A stretch of 64,000 nucleotides of DNA from the NCBI RefSeq assembly GCF_900108015.1, contig NZ_FNVP01000010.1:1-64000 (forward strand), written 5' to 3'. This DNA comes from Flavobacterium urumqiense (GTDB lineage: Bacteria; Bacteroidota; Bacteroidia; Flavobacteriales; Flavobacteriaceae). The notes under the pieces were generated by a model. It was not told where the DNA came from, ran no database searches, and saw only the letters and a list, made by a program, of their open reading frames with translations. The translations under genes were made by a program, and so were the position numbers. Of the stretch, positions 62,412-64,000 are shown piece by piece; the stretch's first letter is position 1, and the number at the start of each line of letters is the position of its first letter.

Positions 62412-62951
62412 ATGAAAAATTTAAATATTATTTGGGTTATAGCAATGGCTTTTGTATTAAACATAACGCCAATGTTGGGGCAAACGAAAGCTAAAAAGAA
62501 TAAAATTACTGCAGATAGTAATATAGCTAAGGCTGAGTTTATTGAAAAAGACGCTCTTATGAAAGGGATTTTTGAAAAAGCGTATGGCTACGTGATCTTT
62601 CCAAATGTTGGCAAAGGAGGATTCGGTATAGGAGGAGCAGCTGGCAATGGGACGGTTTATGAAAATAACAAGATTGTAGGCATGGCAAAGTTGACGCAAC
62701 TAAGCATAGGATTTCAGGCGGGTGCACAAGTGTATCGAGAGGTAATATTTTTTGAGTCAAAAAAGGATTTGGACCGGTTTAAAGAGAGTCGATTCGAATT
62801 TTCTGCTCAAGCCTCAGCTGTAGCTGCAACAGAAGGTGCCTCAGCAAATGTAAAGTATGCGGATGGCGTTATGGTTTTCACCATTCTTAAGGGTGGGCTC
62901 ATGTATGAGGCAGCTGTTGGTGGACAGAAGTTTAAGTTTAACAGATTGTAA
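62412..62951 (+). CDS. SYLF (YSC84)-domain protein, exported
   Basis: The 179-residue protein has a signal peptide (ending TPMLGQ) and a SYLF lipid-binding domain: AYGYVIFPNVGKGGFGIGG, LSIGFQAGAQVYREVIFF, and FEFSAQASAVAATEGASA near the end. SYLF domains bind phosphoinositides in eukaryotes; bacterial members are envelope proteins of unknown role. Own promoter and a strong terminator make it a single-gene unit. Confidence 0.9.
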   Translation: MKNLNIIWVIAMAFVLNITPMLGQTKAKKNKITADSNIAKAEFIEKDALMKGIFEKAYGYVIFPNVGKGGFGIGGAAGNGTVYENNKIVGMAKLTQLSIGFQAGAQVYREVIFFESKKDLDRFKESRFEFSAQASAVAATEGASANVKYADGVMVFTILKGGLMYEAAVGGQKFKFNRL

Positions 62952-62993
62952 TAATCTTTTACTAAGGAATTCATGGAATAGAATTATTTCGAT

Positions 62994-63037
62994 AACAAAA
63001 ACCGACTGAGAATTCATTCTCAGTCGGTTTTTGTTTT
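62994..63037 (+). terminator. Terminator of the SYLF gene
   Basis: Perfect 20-bp arms, 62994-63013 and 63016-63035, reading ACCGACTGAGAAT on the left and ATTCTCAGTCGGT on the right with AAC/GTT-flanked A and T tracts, loop of 2 bases. Confidence 0.92.
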
Positions 63038-63070
63038 TAAGAGTAATTGTAAATGGCTATCCTTTACTAT

Positions 63071-63147
63071 CGCGATGGTCTCGCTCGTGCCGACTCCAAT
63101 TTATAATGCATTCATTTCATTTAGTGTTCACGAGTTGGACGCTCGCG
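63071..63147. repeat. REP-like imperfect palindrome
   Basis: CGCGATGGTCTCGCTCGTG (63071-63089) and the complement of CACGAGTTGGACGCTCGCG (63129-63147) agree at 14 of 19 positions. CTCGTG and CGCGAG-type words flank the spacer. Such CGCGAGCGTCC/CTCGTGC palindromes resemble REP-type repeats of Bacteroidota. Confidence 0.5.
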
Positions 63148-63289
63148 TAAATAGGGACCATATCGGTAACTAAAATAAATCTATAAAATTATCTAAATTA
63201 TTTTCTAACCTATTCTTTAAATGTTTTTGCTTCATTCTTAGTGTTATTTATAGAATTTGCTCACTATTGTGGGCACCGTTTGCAAAACT

Positions 63290-63316
63290 GCGCTAACTAT
63301 TGCGATATAGTAGCGC
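63290..63316. repeat. Short GC-rich hairpin
   Basis: GCGCTAaCTAT (63290-63300) pairs with ATAGTAGCGC (63307-63316) with one bulged A and a 6-base loop. No T-run follows. Confidence 0.5.
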
Positions 63317-63452
63317 GGTGTGGTTATTGTGACTGTAATTTACTTTTTGTTTTGTAAACTAATTACTTTTTATAATTTTAGCATAATAACCGTCTTGCCA
63401 AACTTTATACATTGACTGAAGTAATTTTTGATTTTCGTATTCCTTTTTATTT

Positions 63453-63710
63453 TTATTTTTTTTTTAAAAAAACAATAGTGGCGTTAACAATACTATCAAA
63501 ATTAGGTTTGATTGCCTTAAATAATTCAAAAAGGATTGCGATTTTTTCTTTTGGAAAGCCAAGGCTGTCATTTCCTTTTTCTAAAATATAATGGGTAGTT
63601 TTACACAGCGAAAGCGTTTCACTTCTGCTATTAATTTCCTCTTTTTTTTTGGCAGTATTCAATACGAAGTTCAATATTAAAAGCTCTTTCGTCAACTTCT
63701 GGTTCAACAT
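63453..63710 (-). CDS. Hypothetical 85-residue helical protein
   Basis: The frame MLNQKLTKELLILNFVLNTA to a lysine-rich end (FLKKK) is open for 85 codons and predicts mostly amphipathic helix. It is preceded by an in-frame stop a few codons upstream of the ATG. No motif or family is recognised, and the surroundings are repeat-rich, so it may be a remnant or a chance frame. Confidence 0.4.
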   Translation of the reverse strand: MLNQKLTKELLILNFVLNTAKKKEEINSRSETLSLCKTTHYILEKGNDSLGFPKEKIAILFELFKAIKPNFDSIVNATIVFLKKK

Positions 63711-63901
63711 TCTTTGCTTTTCCGAAATGTTTAGTACTCAAGAATCACTAAGTTGACTAATGAGATTGTGTTGTATTAGCAATTGGCTTAACAAAACTAT
63801 AATAGCAATGGTTAATTAGACGAAAAGATACAATTTCCTTAAGTTTTAAATGAAATTCTATCGACAGATCCATTGGAGTTTTTTTTCATAACGAAATCAA
63901 A

Positions 63902-64000
63902 TTACAATCCAAGAGCCTCTTTTATCAATTCAAGATTTATAGTGCTGTAGTTAATTTTTAAGGCTTGCTGATGTCCTGTTTCTGACATTTTATTCCACGT
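63902..64000 (-). CDS. C-terminal end of a gene cut by the right edge
   Basis: On the minus strand the frame is open from the window edge for 32 residues (MSETGHQQALKINYSTINLE, then LIKEALGL) to a TAA at 63904-63902. Too short to assign. The upstream part lies outside the window. Confidence 0.35.
   Translation of the reverse strand, partial: TWNKMSETGHQQALKINYSTINLELIKEALGL

Larger units (their letters stand above)
63038..63452. other. REP-like hairpin region without genes
   Basis: About 400 bases after the SYLF terminator with no clear gene. It holds two structured stretches, 63071-63147 and 63290-63316, listed separately, that are richer in G+C than the surroundings. The remainder is AT-rich. 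Confidence 0.5.

Noticed and set aside
1-64000. CRISPR arrays, prophage modules, restriction-modification or polysaccharide-utilisation loci
   Set aside because: No regularly spaced direct repeats, phage structural genes, methyltransferase-endonuclease pairs or SusC/SusD pairs were seen; the single TonB receptor-like gene has no SusD neighbour.

Overview
The window looks like chromosomal DNA of a Flavobacterium-like member of the Bacteroidota. The evidence is strong AT richness, Bacteroidota-type promoters (TTG about 20 bases before TAnnTTTG), weak ribosome binding sites, many outer-membrane beta-barrels and lipoproteins, a TonB-dependent receptor and a flavobacterial core gene set (ssrA, fumC, gcvT, prfB, lpxD, menE). 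I see no CRISPR array, rRNA, tRNA or phage module. The only insertion sequence is the tail of an IS3-family element at the left edge.

Layout. 1-328: end of an IS3-family element. 867-3610: a decayed CheB/PAS sensor fragment followed by an intact PAS hybrid histidine kinase. 3648-11115: a minus-strand drug-efflux operon (TetR, TolC-like, HlyD-like lipoprotein, two ABC ATPases, two ABC-2 permeases, LOG-family hydrolase). 11196-16688: a sulfide/persulfide region. It holds a Crp-family regulator, a TauE-type exporter, a CstB-like persulfide dioxygenase/rhodanese, a YgaP-like membrane protein, a methyltransferase-HMA fusion, two small membrane proteins sharing a GCSSxxCAI motif around a thioredoxin, and a divergent single-domain rhodanese. 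16746-24925: GapN-like dehydrogenase, M1 peptidase, beta-barrel, duplicated-domain lipoprotein, TerB-like protein and GMC oxidoreductase.

24926-26212 holds gene remnants (a membrane ORF without ATG and a broken XRE regulator) and then tmRNA. 26308-36081: serine hydrolase, alanine/saccharopine dehydrogenase-like enzyme, fumC, a tiny membrane protein, TonB receptor-like protein, ArsC, CPBP protease and menE. 36146-43763: a DoxX-like pseudogene, a beta-barrel, an S41 lipoprotein, an acyl-CoA carboxylase beta subunit, lpxD, a pldA-like pseudogene and an L,D-transpeptidase. 43903-49820: prfB with programmed +1 frameshift, threonine aldolase, YbaB, oligopeptidase B and a cysteine-synthase-like enzyme. 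49894-64000: an unusual 690-residue PLP-enzyme-like protein, EamA transporter, YebC, Tsp protease, gcvT, S10 carboxypeptidase, nnrD, a HipA-like kinase/DUF3037 pair, GNAT, SYLF protein, REP-like intergenic DNA and a gene cut by the right edge.

No complete new defence or mobile system is evident. The points most worth following are the sulfur cluster with its GCSSxxCAI small proteins and methyltransferase-HMA fusion, the HipA/DUF3037 pair and the 690-residue PLP-like protein. At least five pseudogenes show ongoing gene loss. All assignments come from reading motifs and architecture; no database search was run.
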